From: Corynebacterium vitaeruminis DSM 20294
GTDB lineage: Bacteria > Actinomycetota > Actinomycetes > Mycobacteriales > Mycobacteriaceae
Length of the DNA stretch: 64,000 bases
Assembly (NCBI RefSeq): GCF_000550805.1
Contig: NZ_CP004353.1
Coordinates: 2,480,001-2,544,000 of the forward strand
Reading direction: 5' to 3'
Below are positions 63,861 to 64,000 of this stretch, piece by piece. The first letter of the stretch is position 1. Each line of letters opens with the position of its first letter. The notes under the pieces are model-generated. The model saw only the letters and a list, made by a program, of their open reading frames with translations, had not been told where the DNA came from and searched no databases. The position numbers and the translations under genes are program-made.

Positions 63861-64000
63861 ATGTCCGAAGATGAGGATTTCGGTCAGCGCCGGAGCCGCG
63901 AGGACCACGACAGCTTCAGCCCCGGTGTGGGAACCCCCACCGGGGATTTCATGCTGCATACCTTGAGCCCCATGCGCCCGGTGCCCACCAACGCCGAAGA
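63861..64000 (+). CDS. Unidentified gene, N-terminal part (runs off the window)
   Basis: An open frame starts at ATG 63861 and continues past base 64000. The visible 46 residues are hydrophilic: acidic start MSEDEDFGQRRSREDHDSFS, then PGVGTPTGDFMLHTLSPMRP. No domain can be seen. In C. glutamicum the NUDIX-type gene is followed by glnX-glnH-pknG (memory), so this could be glnX, but the sequence does not show it. An overlapping ATG at 63856 closes after five codons. Confidence 0.5.
   Translation, partial: MSEDEDFGQRRSREDHDSFSPGVGTPTGDFMLHTLSPMRPVPTNAE

Overview
This 64 kb window is GC-rich chromosomal DNA of a Corynebacterium. The evidence is a run of small mycomembrane porin genes (PorH/PorA-like) beside a second groEL, a Mrp (Mnh) antiporter operon whose first protein fuses MnhA and MnhB, a DIP1984-family gene, DtxR boxes, many leaderless genes with TAnnnT -10 boxes 6-8 nt before the start codon, and the order clpC-lysS ... 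fol genes-ftsH-hpt-tilS-dac-ppa, which matches my memory of C. glutamicum. I cannot name the species. I see no tRNA, rRNA, CRISPR array, prophage or intact insertion sequence.

Layout. 1-9.9 kb: clpC (partial), lysS, a PfkB-type sugar kinase, an enterochelin-esterase-like gene with a DtxR box, a Tat-exported PhoX-type phosphatase, a pantothenate-synthetase-like gene and two genes of the same minus-strand cluster. 10-11.5 kb: a DUF222/HNH endonuclease gene on the opposite strand, with a consensus promoter, inserted into that cluster. 11.5-21.1 kb: DUF3180, folK-folB-folP-folE, ftsH, a DIP1984 gene, hpt, tilS, dac, and divergent ppa. 21.1-26.3 kb: a 95-bp palindromic element, a DUF559 protein, a small membrane protein, a tannase-like lipoprotein, a rhodanese and a secreted lipase. 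26.3-30.8 kb: a MarR regulator and a Pls/PosA-type single-module NRPS. 31-33.1 kb: a thioester-domain surface adhesin. 33.5-37.3 kb: ppk2, porins and CIRCE-controlled groEL. 37.4-39.8 kb: an M20 dipeptidase, then a leaderless leader peptide with a hairpin ahead of a LeuA-regulatory-domain protein. 40-46.2 kb: the mnhACDEFG operon. 46.2-53 kb: a GC-rich tandem repeat, a GT87 mannosyltransferase, a hydrolase lacking its nucleophile, a GCS2 ligase, LytR_C and DUF3263 proteins, a DUF6308-like gene, def and an acetyltransferase resembling the C. glutamicum N-acetylglutamate synthase. 53-55.5 kb: an LPXTG surface protein split by a frameshift. 56-64 kb: xthA, cls, a second palindromic element, a Bcr/CflA-type exporter, a Na/Pi cotransporter, an ABC exporter, a NUDIX hydrolase and the start of an unidentified gene.

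Themes. Several genes serve the corynebacterial envelope: porins, two sortase substrates, GT87, cls, dac, LytR_C. Phosphate appears three times (PhoX, PPK2, NptA), and iron control is suggested at two DtxR boxes.

The strongest unexplained signals are at DNA level. (1) An 11-bp word GCTTDTCGACG (complement CGTCGAHAAGC) occurs 19 times on both strands, inside genes in different reading frames and between genes; far less than one copy is expected by chance. (2) Two intergenic palindromes of 91-95 bp share the core ATACCC-N4/5-GGGGTAT and similar arms. (3) Three convergent gene pairs end on one shared CTAG, so their stop codons overlap.
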